A stretch of 64,000 bases of DNA from Henckelia pumila (lineage: Eukaryota; Streptophyta; Magnoliopsida; Lamiales; Gesneriaceae): the NCBI RefSeq assembly GCF_033568475.1, contig NW_027331831.1, positions 10,478,001-10,542,000 on the forward strand, given 5' to 3'. Positions 11,560 through 23,343 of this stretch are shown in pieces. Under the pieces are notes generated by a model. It was not told where the DNA came from, did not search any database, and saw only the letters and a program-made list of their open reading frames with translations. The translations under genes and the position numbers were made by a program. Numbering within the stretch: position 1 is the first letter of the stretch; each line of letters opens with the position of its first letter.

Positions 11560-12464
11560 CTGTTGTGGTTGATTACCAGGTTTCCATGAAGCATTCTAAG
11601 GTAGCAAGGATGGCTGCTGAGGTCATTGTTGCGGTGGGTGTTTCTGTTGCTGTGGCTGTGGTTTACCTCTGTTCAACAATAGTGGACATTGTGACTTTCA
11701 ATGTCTCTTTTCTTTGCAATAAGCACACTAATCAGTAAAAACCTTCAAATTGGACTGATTTTGGTTATGAAGCAGAGGCCGTTGTGGTGTGGCAAAAACA
11801 GATGGCGTAGACGATACAGGAGTTCCCTTATCAGCTTGAGACTTAAAGCAAATCTCCTCAACAAGCAATTCATGTACCACCGAATCAACTGAAGGAAGAG
11901 GGCTACGATGCAAGATTGTTCCACGCAATCCTTCAAAATCATCACGAAGGGCCATCAAGAATTGTGCCAAACGTTTTTCTTCTCTATGAGTGACGTAAGC
12001 CATGAATGCTCGCAATTCAGAGGATTCTGTGAGTGCCAACTGGTCCCATAGTTCGTACATAGCAGAATAAAAATATTGGATGCCCATATCCTTTTGCCAA
12101 AGTGCACGGATATCTGCCTCCAATTGATATTGTTTGGCAAAGTTAGAATGTGTGTACAATTTTGACAGATGATCCCAAACCTGTTTAGCAGTCTCATACT
12201 TGGCCAGCTGAGCACCAATGGAGTGCGTAACAGAATTATTGATCCACATTATAATCTTCGCATTATCGGCCTCCCAAATATCCAACAACTTTACATAATC
12301 AGCAGCTTTTGTGTCAATAGGTTTAACACACACACACCAGTAACATAACTCCACATAGATTTTCCCCGCAAAAAATTCTTCATAACATAGCTCCAATACG
12401 AATAATTTTTTCCATCCAATTGGACACTAATCGATTGAAGCGAATCATCTTTACGACCAGCCAT
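11560..12464 (-). pseudogene. Copia gag pseudogene
   Basis: The gag frame starts MAGRKDDSL at 12464, loses frame near 12390-12330 and continues to about 11728 with the typical copia gag core (KQVWDHLSKLYTHSN and RLAQFLMALRDDFEGLRG). A CCHC zinc-knuckle region may follow near 11700-11660 but is interrupted. Gag would form the virus-like particle in the cytoplasm; this copy cannot. Confidence 0.85.
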
Positions 12465-12680
12465 GGTGACAACAAACAGTGTGCACGAACAACCAAATGG
12501 GAAAAAGAAAGCCAAGTTGATGCGAGAACAATAAAAAACCTAATCGAATGACGAAGAGAGGAGAAAAACTGTACGGACACACCAAATTTTTTTTTTTTGG
12601 TGTATGTAAAAGTTCGATCCGCGAAAGATGTGGACGAGATTAACAGTATTTCAAGCAAACGATCGAAATCCATAGAGATG

Positions 12681-12695
12681 GAGGTTTTGATACCA
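12681..12695 (-). other. Copia primer-binding site (tRNA-iMet type)
   Basis: On the minus strand, TGGTATCAAAACCTC lies directly after the 5' LTR end. TGGTATCA is the complement of the 3' end of plant initiator tRNA-Met, the standard minus-strand primer. Confidence 0.85.
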
Positions 12696-12880
12696 TGTAG
12701 AAATTGAAGGAGAGGAAAACTATGTTTTACTATATCATTAAAAGTATATGTAAAAGTTAAACAACAAAATGTTTATATAGTTAAGTTAAATACCAAAAAC
12801 AATAAAAAGACTACACTATCCTTATTAGCTAATAAATAGAAAAGTCTAATAATAAGAATATAATCTAATATAATCTAACA
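12696..12880 (-). repeat. Copia 5' LTR
   Basis: 185 bp, plus-strand start TGTAGAAATTGAAGGAGA and end TATAATCTAACA. A few substitutions and a missing TCA-type indel separate it from the 3' LTR. Confidence 0.93.
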
Positions 12881-13219
12881 AAAAAATCTACAGTGGGGGG
12901 TTTATATTTGTTTAAATCTATCCAAAAACCTTACCCCCGTTGCAGGGGTGAAGTTTTTAATTATTTTTATAAATCGGTCCCAAGATTTTGGGATCAATCG
13001 GTCTATCTTTTTTTTAAAAAAAAAAACAATTCTTTGAAAAATTTAAGAAGGGGACTCACATGTAAGTAGCAGACAGCGGTGTGTCCGTTTCCTGCAGTCA
13101 TCTTTAATTTTTTTTTTGTTTTATTTTTTATTTTTTGTTTCTTTGTGGAATTTTATGTAGGAATTCAAGTAGCCGTTCTGCAATAGAGCCGTTTTGAATT
13201 CTGTAACGTTATATTTAAT
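12881..13219. other. Non-coding sequence between copia element and Harbinger-like relic
   Basis: No gene. The bases CTACAGTGGGGGG near 12889 resemble the CCACAGTGGGAG end of the Harbinger family further right, so this may be the remnant left end of the relic that follows. The match is too short to be sure. Confidence 0.35.
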
Positions 13220-15044
13220 TTACACCAACTATTTTTTTCACTATAAACACCCCTCTCAATTCTTCATTTCTTTCATCAAATTCATAATATCCCTTTCTAC
13301 ATTTTTCTTATTTTTTTAATCATATTTTCGTAATTTTATCCAACATGGATGAAAATTACAACAGATCTTTTTTGAATTATTTGAACTCTTCAAATACTGA
13401 AGAAAATTTATTTTCTCAAAATTTCAACATTCGTCCTACACGATACTCTTAAAATTTCTCGAACATTCCATACGTACCATAACACCCTCATAATTTTCAG
13501 ATTCTTCAAATTTTTCCTTCTAATTGGAATAATGTCCACCGAGCTCCACATATTATGTCCTCATGATGATTATTTTTCAATGATGGGCAACCAACTTTAC
13601 ATGGGGTCTCCGCCTCCTTATGGATTTCAAAATCGCCTCCTTATGAATTTCAAAATCCAGCAGCATCCACATTCCCTTCAGAAGAATCAAGAAGGGCTAG
13701 TTTAGAGACTACAACACCAACTTCTGTACCAGAGTCTCGATAACATTACCCTCGATAGGAATACAAAGACATGCTATGAATAAGATGATCGAAAGAAGAA
13801 GACAACTTGGTCAATGGAATAAGACAAGGTGCTCGCGAGGTCATGGATTTTTGTAAGCACAGATATTCTAGTGATTGGAAATGCACAAAAAGTGGAAGCT
13901 TTCTAGAATTGTATTACAGAGGAGTACAACGAACATCATCCTGTTGGAACTGCAGAGAGATAATTGAAGCAGGTAAAATCATATTTCTTTAACTTTCAAA
14001 GGTTGGTGAGTGAGTTTAGTGAAATTTATAATAAGTGACATAGCAACCGTGCAAGCGATTGGAGTGACGTTGATATACTAACCAAGAATCATGAAGAATA
14101 GATGAGTAATAAAAAGAACAAGCTTTTCAAATAAGAACATATTTGGAGAATTCTCATAGAATGTGAGAAGTACACTCCATAATCAGGATACCATCATTTC
14201 AGGAAAAATACGAGGAAATTTGAGTCAAGAGCACACACATCATATTCTAATCCGGACACGAATATTGATGTAGCCTGAATATGAAGTCTGCACTCATCCA
14301 ATTGGCCAAAAAACAGGTAAAAAGAAGGGTAAAGAAAAATTTACAATGTTGAAAGAGATGATCAAAGAAAGTATGGACAACGTATTGGAAAAATTCACAG
14401 AGTACACTCACTGAAAATTAGATAAATTAGAGGGTTTGAATGCTACTAATGAAAACAAGAAATCTGAAGTCTTCCAACATGAGTATGACATCCTTATGAA
14501 GATACCACAAAAATGATAGAAGAACAACTTCATGTGCATCTCCATGCTTGTGAAATGATTAAAAAGAATGGGATATGTAGTAGATTTGGATTTGTAGTTG
14601 TATTTTTGTTTGTATTTGTGTTTGCATTTGTATTCGTAGTTGTATTTGCATTTGTATATTTTTACTTGTTTTTTTTCTAGCTTTTGTATTTTGTTTTTAA
14701 TTTCACCATTTTATGTAATGTTAATTTATCAATTTATGTAATTTAGTTTTTATTAAAATCAATTTCAAATGATCCAAACTATCTAGTACATACTAATTTC
14801 TATAGTTTTTTTAGTTTTTTTGTCATTTAATAAAATATAAATACTATTAAAATTTTAAATTAAAAATATTAATTAATAATATATGATAATGAAATTATAA
14901 ATAAGGATAAAATAAATTTAGAATAAAAATAAGAGAATTGAATTGAGACCCATAAAAAAACTGTTGAAAATGTTTATGATAATAGGGAGAGGTTTTAAAA
15001 AGATGAGAGATTTTTAACTTTTGACTTGGCACATCATAAAGTTA
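13220..15044 (+). pseudogene. Degenerate Harbinger-type ORF1 element (unit 0)
   Basis: This is a diverged relative of the three units that follow. A TATA-like CTATAAACAC near 13240 precedes a start-like ATG at 13344, whose protein begins MDENYNRSF. Many stops and frameshifts interrupt it, but recognisable blocks remain: a Myb/SANT-like middle region, a SDWSDVDIL segment (compare SGWSDADVL in unit 1), a VCTHPIGQK segment (compare VRIRPIGQK), and a C-terminal coiled region ending near 14575. The 3' part (14940-15044) resembles the 3' non-coding part of the other units. No clean terminal repeats were found. Confidence 0.6.
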
Positions 15045-15047
15045 TAA

Positions 15048-17298
15048 GGGCATCCACAATGGCAGCTATGTGGCAGGTTGTGAAAGAGCTCCTCCCACTA
15101 TCTCTTTAGGTGTCATAGAAAAGGCAAGAGCGCCCTTTGTTTTCTTTTTTAAAAAAAAATTGTTTTTTTATTATTTAAATATATATAAATATAACCCTTA
15201 TTATATTTATATATATATATATTTTATACATACAAACACTTTTCTTTGGATATATTGTATCCGTTGCTTTTTTATATATATTATTTAATGTTATATATAT
15301 GTAACCGTTTATACACATTACACACACATATTACCGTTTGTTTCTTTTGTTTTTATTTTCAATTTGCATGAAAAGTTAAAAAAATATTAAAATTGATTTT
15401 TTAAATTAAAACTAGCCGTTATAATTTTTCTATAAATACACAACATATTTTTATTTTTCATACTATAATTCTTTCACACAAAATCACTAAGTCACTCCAT
15501 CAATTTATCCGAAATGGATAAAAAAATTTTTGGGGCTTTTAGAAACTATTTTCATTCTCAAAATATCGAAGGAAATATCGCAGAAAATTCTCAAAACCAC
15601 CCTAACAGCCAATTTATTGCTCCCACACAATACTCTCATAATTTTTCAAACCCTTCGCAATATCCGTTTAATTTTCATAGCTCTCAAAGCTTGCCTACTT
15701 TGCCGAGCAATATCCACCCTCAAGCTCCATTGTATGCGTGTCCACCTGAATATTGGTGAGCCATGGCTAGTCAATTTGCAATGTCAGCCCCCCTTATGCA
15801 TTTTTTCCACAACAACCACATGTCATACCTTCGAATAATGGATGGATAACGAGCACCTTGGTCAGTTGATGAAGACAAGCTCCTTGCAAGGTTCATGGGT
15901 AACCATTAGAACCGAGTCTAGTCAATTTGCAATGTCAGCCCCCCCTTATGCATTTTCTCCACAACAACCACTGGCCATACCTTCGAATGAAGGATGGAAA
16001 ACGAGCACCTTGGCCAGTTGATGAAGACAAACTCCTTGCAAGGTTCACGGGTAACCATTAGAACCGAACCAATTATCGGTAATGACCAGAAGGATCAATC
16101 ATTCTGGAAACGAATGACAAACTACTACAATAAACATCGCGCTACCGGATCTAAGGAGAGAGACTGGAAGAAGGTAAAATCACATTTCTATTTATTTCAT
16201 CATTTGGTAAATGAGTTTTCTGGTGTATATAATAATTTTTACAATCATCGTCCGAGTGGATGGAGCGATGCGGATGTACTTGTCAGAGCTCATGAAATGT
16301 GAAAGACAACTCATTACAGTAAGCCTTTCAAGCATGAACGTGTATGGAGAATTCTTAAAGAGTGTGAAAAATATGCTTCACAATATCATCACGTGCTAAT
16401 AAGAAGGCTCGAACCTCTGAGTCGGAGGGACATACAACCTCGTCCAATCCGGATACGAGCATTGACGTAGATAACTGTGAAGTTCGTATTCGTCCAATTG
16501 GACAAAATGCTACAAAGAGGAAAGACAAAATGAAAGATGTAAATGTCGAAAAATGGGAAGAGAAAATGGACCTTAGATGGCAAAAGTTGGAAGAACTTCA
16601 CATGGAAAACATAGAACTTCAAAAAAATGAGGTGGCGACCCGAGAGGCTGAGACCCTTCATAAGGATTATGAAATCCTTATGAAAAAAACTAGTGACATG
16701 ACACCAGAACAACTTAACATACATCTCAAAATATACGCAAAGCTTAAAAGGAAGCATATAATAGAGAAGATGTATTTTAGTTATTTTTAATATCGGTTGT
16801 AATTTATGTATCTCTTATTATCTACTGAAGCATTATGTAATCGAAATTTTAATTATTAATTAATGTTGAATATTTTCACTATCATATATCGAATATTATG
16901 AATTATTTGTAATAAATAAATATATAAAATAAATTGTCAGTTGTTTTTTTAAAATAAAAATCTGTATGTAACGTTACAAAACTTTGAAATTGAATTAAAA
17001 TTATATTTATTTTTTATGAAATAAATTTATTAAATATTTATAAAAAATTATATTTATTTTCTTTCACTATAAAAAATACACAAGTTCATTAATAAAATTA
17101 AACTATTTATATAAATTATGTATATATAAATATATAAAATAAATTGATAGTTGAGATATTTGAATTGAGTGTGAGGTCCATAAAAAAGTTGTTTGAGTTT
17201 TTTGTTATAGTAAAGAATTGAATGGGGTTTTTTGTTTTTGATGTGACAATAATGTGACGAAGCAAGGACCACAAAAGAGTGGTTGGGGGATTTTGAGC
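15048..17298 (+). mobile_element. Harbinger-like trimer, unit 1
   Basis: Intact left terminal repeat at 15048, AT-rich leader, TATA box (TATAAATA, 15431-15438), a broken ORF1 (15514-16789) and an AT-rich 3' region ending in AAAGAGTGGTTGGGGG and GATTTTGAGCC. The right terminal repeat is lost at the junction with unit 2. Confidence 0.7.
15514..16789 (+). pseudogene. ORF1 pseudogene, Myb-like/NAM-associated protein (unit 1)
   Basis: The frame opens at ATG 15514 with a Gln/Asn/Pro-rich N-terminus and is stopped by TGA within codons for EYW*AMASQF (about 15757). A 151-bp tandem duplication (starting 15768 and 15919) repeats the next segment. From 15994 the frame recovers a Myb/SANT-like block (FWKRMTNYYNKHRATGS), then SGWSDADVLVRAHEM, a Lys-rich linker and a C-terminal coiled coil (EKWEEKMDLRWQKLEELHME) ending near 16789. 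Plant databases often label this architecture 'glutathione S-transferase T3-like' or NAM-associated; it is transposon ORF1, not a GST or a NAC factor. It is inactive here. Confidence 0.75.
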
Positions 17299-17361
17299 CA
17301 TAATGACAGCTCTTTGAGCTGCCATTGAGCTTATGTGACAGGTTGTTAAAAAGCTCCTACA

Positions 17362-18014
17362 TAAGGGCATCCACAGTGGGAGCTTTTTCAAGCCCCCACT
17401 TTGCCACTTGGCATACATGAAAAAGCTCCTCCCACTTTTTCATGTGTCAGACAAATGGCGCTCTTGAATTGTCTTTTTTCTTATAATTAATTTTTTTAAA
17501 AAATATTTAATGATAAGTTTTTTTTATTATTATTTAATTGTAAGCTTTTCGGCCTTTTTTTTGTTCCTTTTTTTGTTTTTTTTCACTTTCACTTATAATG
17601 TTATTTTTCTTTTGTTTTTTGTGTTTTTTTTAAATTATATGTATAATCGTTGTAATTTTTTCTTATAAATATATATCAAGTTTTTTTTAAAAATAAATAT
17701 AAATTTCAACTAATAAAAATAATAATTATTTTTTCATTAAGTATAATTAATAAATATTAAAAATATATCCATGATAAATTACGTATACAGAAATATATTA
17801 CATGTATAAATTGAAAGTGTAAGTTAATAGTGTGTTTTATTAAATAATAATTGAGATATGTGAAATGAGTGTGGGGTCCATAAAAGAGTTGTTTGGGGTT
17901 TTTATGACAGTGGGGAGTTAAATGAGATTTTTTGTTTTTGATGTGGCGTTGATATGACGAGGTGGGAACCACAAAAGAGTGGTCGTGGGAGATTTACCAT
18001 TATGGATGCCCTAA
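17362..18014. mobile_element. Harbinger-family MITE nested in unit 2
   Basis: Element 17365-18011 with ends GGGCATCCACAGTGG and CCATTATGGATGCCC and a TAA duplication at 17362-17364 and 18012-18014. Subterminal sequences (AAAAGCTCCTCCCAC, AAAAGAGTGG) match the host array's family, so it is an internally deleted derivative that inserted into a relative. There is no coding content. Confidence 0.85.
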
Positions 18015-18018
18015 CCGT

Positions 18019-18073
<55 letters not shown>
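18015..18073. repeat. (AT)n microsatellite in unit 2 leader
   Basis: An AT dinucleotide run of about 50 bp in the leader of unit 2. Units 1 and 3 have shorter or displaced AT tracts at the equivalent place (for example 23095-23131). Confidence 0.9.
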
Positions 18074-18076
<3 letters not shown>

Positions 18077-18317
18077 ACTTTTCTTGTATCAGTTGCTTGT
18101 TTTTTATATTATTTAATATTATATATATAATCGTTTATACACATTACACACACATATTACCGTTTGTTTTTTTGTTTTTATTTTCAATTTGTATGCAAAG
18201 TTAAAAAAATATTAAAATTGATTTTTTTTTAATTAAAACTAGCCGTTATAATTTTTCTATAAATACACAACATATTTTCATTTTTCATATTATAATTCTT
18301 TCACACAAAATCACTAA

Positions 18318-21074
18318 GTCACTGTAACGCCCGAAAATTCGATTACGTAAATCCGCATGCATTATTAAGAAATTAATTATTTTAAAAAAATTAAAAATTT
18401 GGGTTAAATGATTTTATTGATATTATGTGAATTATATGCATGATTTAAAGTTTATTTTAGCATTTAACCAACAATTATGAAATTTCTAGATTTTTGAGTA
18501 AATGATTTATTTGATCGCGAAGACGGGACCGTGGAGGAACGAGATGTTGGATTTTCATATAAAATATTTTATGAGATTTTTATTGGTCTTAAAATATATT
18601 TTAAGGTATTATTTCATGAAAATAATGTTATTAATATTTATAGTTATATAGTATTCTATTTTTCTCCAAAATAAGTCATTTTAATGACTTTTTAGGACTT
18701 TTAAAAATCTCATAAATTATTATTTCGGGATTTAGGAGTTTATATCAGATTATATTTTTGTAAATTAGAGTTTTTAAAGTTAGATTATAATTAATTAGTT
18801 AATTAGCCTAATTAGTAAATTTATACTTTATTTTCCTAAAAATCTACTTAACCCTACGTCTAAGACTAAGCCGCCTCCATCACTTTCTTTCACCTCCTTC
18901 ACACGTTCTTCAGAAGAAAAACCACAGCCTCCATAGCTCCCTTTGATATTTTCTTGAAGATTTTAGCCGGTTCGTCGTCCCGGAGCCGTATACGCGTCAA
19001 TCTCCAATATTTAATTAACAAGGCAGGTCGAATTCTCTTCTTTCACATCATATAAGTTATTGTTGCTGGTTCAAAGGCATAGTTGCTGGTTTGGGCAGAA
19101 AAGCTAGCTGGTCGCAGGTGGAAGCAAAATGAGCAGTCTTGGGAGATTGGCTCGTTCTTGCTCCTCAAGGCGAGTTTTAGGTTGATTCCAGTTGAGTTAG
19201 AACCCCAAGACCTTGGGGAAGGTATTCCAAGTGGTTCTCCGGCCGGTGGTTGCTGTAAATGGGCGGCTGAACGGCCTGAAGGCGGCGGTCACGTTCTGCA
19301 CACGAGCAGAAACTAAGGTGTGATTGTTTTGGTTCGTTCTCCTACTACAGGACTTGGTTTGAGGTCAAATTTGTTGGGTTAGAACCGTCCTTATGTTGGC
19401 TAAGTATAGGCGGTAGTTTCACGGCCAAAGGTGCCAGAGCAGGCGGCACGGTCAGTTTTTCCAAAACCGCTCAGGGATGCCGTGAGTTAGGATTAGGGAA
19501 AGAAAGGCTAACGTTGTGTCTAGGCTTTAGGTGGGCCGAGCCGGGTGTTTTGGGTCCGGTTCAGGTCAGTAGGGTCTTGGGTTATGTTTGTTGGGTTCGA
19601 ATCCGGGTTAGGTGAGTCGGGCTCGGGTATTTTAATTTTTAAGTAATTATTAGTTTAAGTGTGTTTTGAGCTTTTAAAATTTATTAGAAAATTATTTGGG
19701 CTTCCAAATAATTTTATTTGGGCCTCAAATAATTTATTTAAGTCATCCCGATGATTTTTATGGGCTTTGGAACCCATGAGAATTTTTGGGTCAGTCCGTG
19801 GATTTTTGGGTCAGCCTAGAAATTTATTGCGCTTAACTAAGTTAATGGGCTTAAATATTTTTATTTAGACTCAGTTAAGTTTAAGTAATTTATTTGGGCT
19901 AATATATGATTTTTGGGCTTATTTTAAGTTGATGAGCTTAAATATTTTTTTATTTAGCCCCAATTATGATTAAGGGCTTTTAGTTAAGTATTAAATTATA
20001 TTATGGGCTTTTAATTAAGTAATGGACAACATTAAGATTTTATGGGCTTAGAATGAGTGATTACCAGTCTGGACCAACCCATAAAAATTTACTAAGTCCG
20101 AAATATATATTTAATTTATTTTATGCATGAAAGTTATGTTTAAGTATAAGTTTTTTTATTATGAAAATTAATTAAATATATATTACGGACATCTTTTCAG
20201 TGCATACATACATGAAATATTCAGTTATATATGATCATGATTAAGAGTTGAGAAAGAAAATATTTTATGATGGGGATTGAAGTGGTGTGACAACACAGTT
20301 CAGAGGTGGTTTACCACCAGCACAGTTCAGGAGGTAGTTTACTACCGGCATAGAAGTGACTTGTCACCGCTACGTACGTTGGTTTAAGAGACTGATCAGT
20401 CGGCACAGATTTAGTCACACTCACAGATATAACCATAGATCGTTTAGAAAATAACATGTTCAACTATGTTCAGTAAGCTCAGTATGTTTAGTTATGATTA
20501 TGTTCAGTCAGATACCCATGATATTTTTATCATGCATGCATGTTCATGTACGTATATGTATTAGTATGCTTATGTGTTTGCATGATTTTAAACCTTGTTA
20601 TTATGGGATAAAATATGTTGGACCTCTAGGCTCACTACGCTTATATGGTGCAGGTGATTATGACGATTCATATGTAACTCCTACCGGTGATGAGAGCATA
20701 TGAGCTCGCTGGCAGTGGACCCCGTGACCATCGCCTTAGAGTTTTTATCATGCTTTGAGTTATTTTACCAGGGTTTTAAACAAGTTTCATATTATTTATG
20801 TTTTCAGTGGTTGAGATTAATATTTGATTTATGGTTAATTCAGTATGCATGAATTATGAATTTTCAGTATAGACATTGTGCTTTATTCCTGCATGTCACA
20901 ATATATTTTTATTAAATAATTTTTTATTATTTTGTTAAGTTATTTATAAAAGTTTTTATTTAAGAGTTTTATTTTAAAATGTTTATACATATATGTATGG
21001 GCATATATGTATAGTTATATTTTAGTATAAAAAAAAAATTTCCGCATTTTATTAGTCAGAGTCGTTTCAGTCAC
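18318..21074 (+). mobile_element. Solo LTR of a Ty3/gypsy (Tekay/Del-like) element
   Basis: The LTR runs 18323-21069 (2747 bp), starting TGTAACGCCCGAAAATTCG and ending GAGTCGTTTCA, with a perfect 5-bp duplication GTCAC at 18318-18322 and 21070-21074. No internal region, primer site or polypurine tract is present, so it is the product of LTR-LTR recombination. The TGTAACGCCCG start is shared with the gypsy LTRs at 47-64 kb read on the minus strand, and a late block (CTCACTACG...GTGCAGGTGA, about 20630-20660) is typical of long Tekay-type LTRs; the family link is inferred. Short frames inside it are not genes. Confidence 0.88.
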
Positions 21075-21092
21075 TCCATCAATTTATCCAAA

Positions 21093-22328
21093 ATGGATGA
21101 AAATTTTTTGGGGCTTTTAGAAACTATTTGCATTATCAAAATATCGAAGGAAATACCGCAGAAAATTCACAGAACCGTCCTAACAGCCAATTTATTGCTC
21201 CCACACAATACCCTCAAAATTTTCCAAACCCTTCACAATATCCGCTTAATTTTCAAAGCTCTCAAAGCTTGCCTACTTTTTCGAGCAATATCCACCCTCA
21301 AGATCCATTGTATGCGTGTCCACCTGAATATTGGCGAGCCATGGCTAGTCAATTTGCAATGTCAGCCCCCCTCATGAATTTTCTCCACAACAACAACTGG
21401 TCATATCTTCGAATGAATCAAGGACTACAGATGCATACAAGGAACCCACAAGGCCACAATACCATCATTGATTCCAGGTTCTCAATTTCCTACTTTTTTA
21501 ACACAACTAGGACTCGACAACATTGTTCTCGATAAAGATAATGAGATGGATGAAAAACGAGCACTTGGTCAGTTGATGAAGACAAGCTCCTTGCAAGGTC
21601 ATGGGTCACCATTAGCACCGACCCAATTATCAGTAATGACCAGAAGGATCAAGCATTCTAGAAACGAATTACAAACTACTACAACAAACATCGCGCTACC
21701 GGATTTAAGGAGAGCGACTGGAAGAAGGTAAAATCAAATTTTGATTTATTTCATCCTTTGGTAAATGAGTTTTTTGGTGTATATAATAATTTGTACAATC
21801 ATCGTCCAAGTGGATGGAGCGATGTGGATGTACTTTTCAGAGGTCATGAAATGTGGAAGACAACTCATAACCGTAAACCTTTCAAGCATGAAAATGTATG
21901 GAGAATTCTTAAAAAGTATGAAAAATATGCTCCACAACATTATCACGCTAATAAAAAGACTCGAACCTCTGAGTCGGGGGACATACAACCTCATCTAATC
22001 CGGATACGAGCATTGATGTAGATGACTGTGAAGTTTGTATTCATCCAATTGGACAAAAAACTGCAAAGAGGAAAGGAAAAATTATGAAAAGCTGTAAATA
22101 TCAAAAAAATGGGAAGAGAAAATGGACTTTAGGTGGCAAAAGTTGGAATAACTTCACATGAAAAAAAATATAACTTCAAAAAAATGAGGTGGCAACCCGA
22201 AAGGCTGAGGCCCTTCATAAGGATTTCAGGATTATGAAATTCTTATGAAAGATACTAGTGACATGACACCGGAACAATTTAACATACATCTCAAAATATG
22301 CGCAAAGCTTAAAGAAAGCATGGAATAG
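21093..22328 (+). pseudogene. ORF1 pseudogene, Myb-like/NAM-associated protein (unit 2)
   Basis: Start ATG 21093. A one-base homopolymer indel in the TTTTTTGGGG stretch shifts the frame almost at once; the correct frame resumes from about 21128 to 21535. Further frames at 21468-21731 and 21758-22021 carry the Myb-like and SGWSDVDVL blocks, and the coiled-coil end reaches a TAG at 22326-22328. At least three frameshifts make it non-functional. It lacks the 151-bp duplication of unit 1. Confidence 0.72.
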
Positions 22329-23087
22329 AGTAGATGTATTTTAGTTATTTTTAATATCGATTGTAATTTCTGTATCTCTTCTGAAGCATTATGTAATCGA
22401 AAAATTAATTATTAATTAATGTTGAATATTTTCACTATCATATGTTGAATAATATGAATTATTTGTAATAAATAAATATATAAAATAAATTTTTAGCTGT
22501 TTTTTTAAAATAAAAATATGTATACAAGTTACAAAACTTTGAAATTGAATTAAAATTATATTTATTTTTTATGAAATAAATTTATTAAATATTCTTAAAA
22601 AATTATATTTAATTTCTTTCACTATAAAAAACACACAAGTTCATTAATCAAATTAAACTATTTATATAAATTATGTATATATAAATATATAAAATAAATT
22701 GATAGTTGAGATATTTGAATTGAGTGTGAGGTTCATAAAAAAGTTTTTTGAGTTTTTTGTTATAGTGGATAATTGAATAAGATTTTTCGTTTTTTATGTG
22801 ACAATGATATGGCAGAACGGGAACCACAAAGGAGTGGTTGGGGGATTTTGAGCCACAATGGCAGCTTATGTGGCAGGTTGTGAAAGAGCTCCTCCCATAG
22901 CAGAAAGAGCTCTTTAGGTGTTAGAGCAAAGAGCGCTCTTGACTTTTTTTAAAAAAATTATTTTTTATTATTTAAATATACATAAATATAACCGTTATTA
23001 TAAATATACATATATATATATATGTATATTATATACATGCAAACACTTTTTTTTGGTTATATTGCATCCGTTGCTTTTTTTTATTAT

Positions 23088-23133
<46 letters not shown>

Positions 23134-23343
23134 CAGTTTATTCACATTACACACACATATTACCGTTTGTTTCTTAGGTTTTTATTTTCAATTTGCATGC
23201 AGAGTTAAAAAAAATATTAAAATTGATTTTTTTATTTAAAACTAGCCGTTAAAATTTTTCTATAAATACACATCATATTTTCATTTTTCATGGTATAATT
23301 CTTTCACACAAAATCACTAAGTCACTTCATCAATTTATCCGAA

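Larger units (their letters stand above)
8123..12880 (-). mobile_element. Ty1/copia LTR retrotransposon, complete structure, decayed coding
   Basis: A 4.76-kb element read on the minus strand: 5' LTR (12696-12880), primer site, gag, protease region, integrase, reverse transcriptase, RNase H, polypurine tract, 3' LTR (8123-8312). The domain order integrase before reverse transcriptase defines copia. The short LTRs and small total size fit the Ale/Retrofit group, which is an inference. The two LTRs differ by several substitutions and small indels, and the genes carry stops and frameshifts, so the copy is old and inactive. The flanks AAGAC (8118-8122) and AAAAA (12881-12885) are not a convincing target duplication. 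Confidence 0.93.
17299..22853 (+). mobile_element. Harbinger-like trimer, unit 2, interrupted twice
   Basis: The unit begins at the collapsed junction (AATGACAGCTC), is interrupted at a TAA by a MITE (17365-18011) and in its 5' leader by a solo gypsy LTR (18323-21069). Its TATA box TATAAATA (18258-18265) is therefore separated from its ORF1 start (21093) by 2.8 kb. The 3' part runs to GATTTTGAGCC at about 22853. Confidence 0.7.

Noticed and set aside
8118-12885. Target-site duplication for the copia element
   Set aside because: AAGAC and AAAAA do not match convincingly; the flanks may have been altered or the element recombined.
19083-19316. 77-codon frame in the solo LTR
   Set aside because: Lies wholly inside the 2.7-kb LTR, with no protein-like features.
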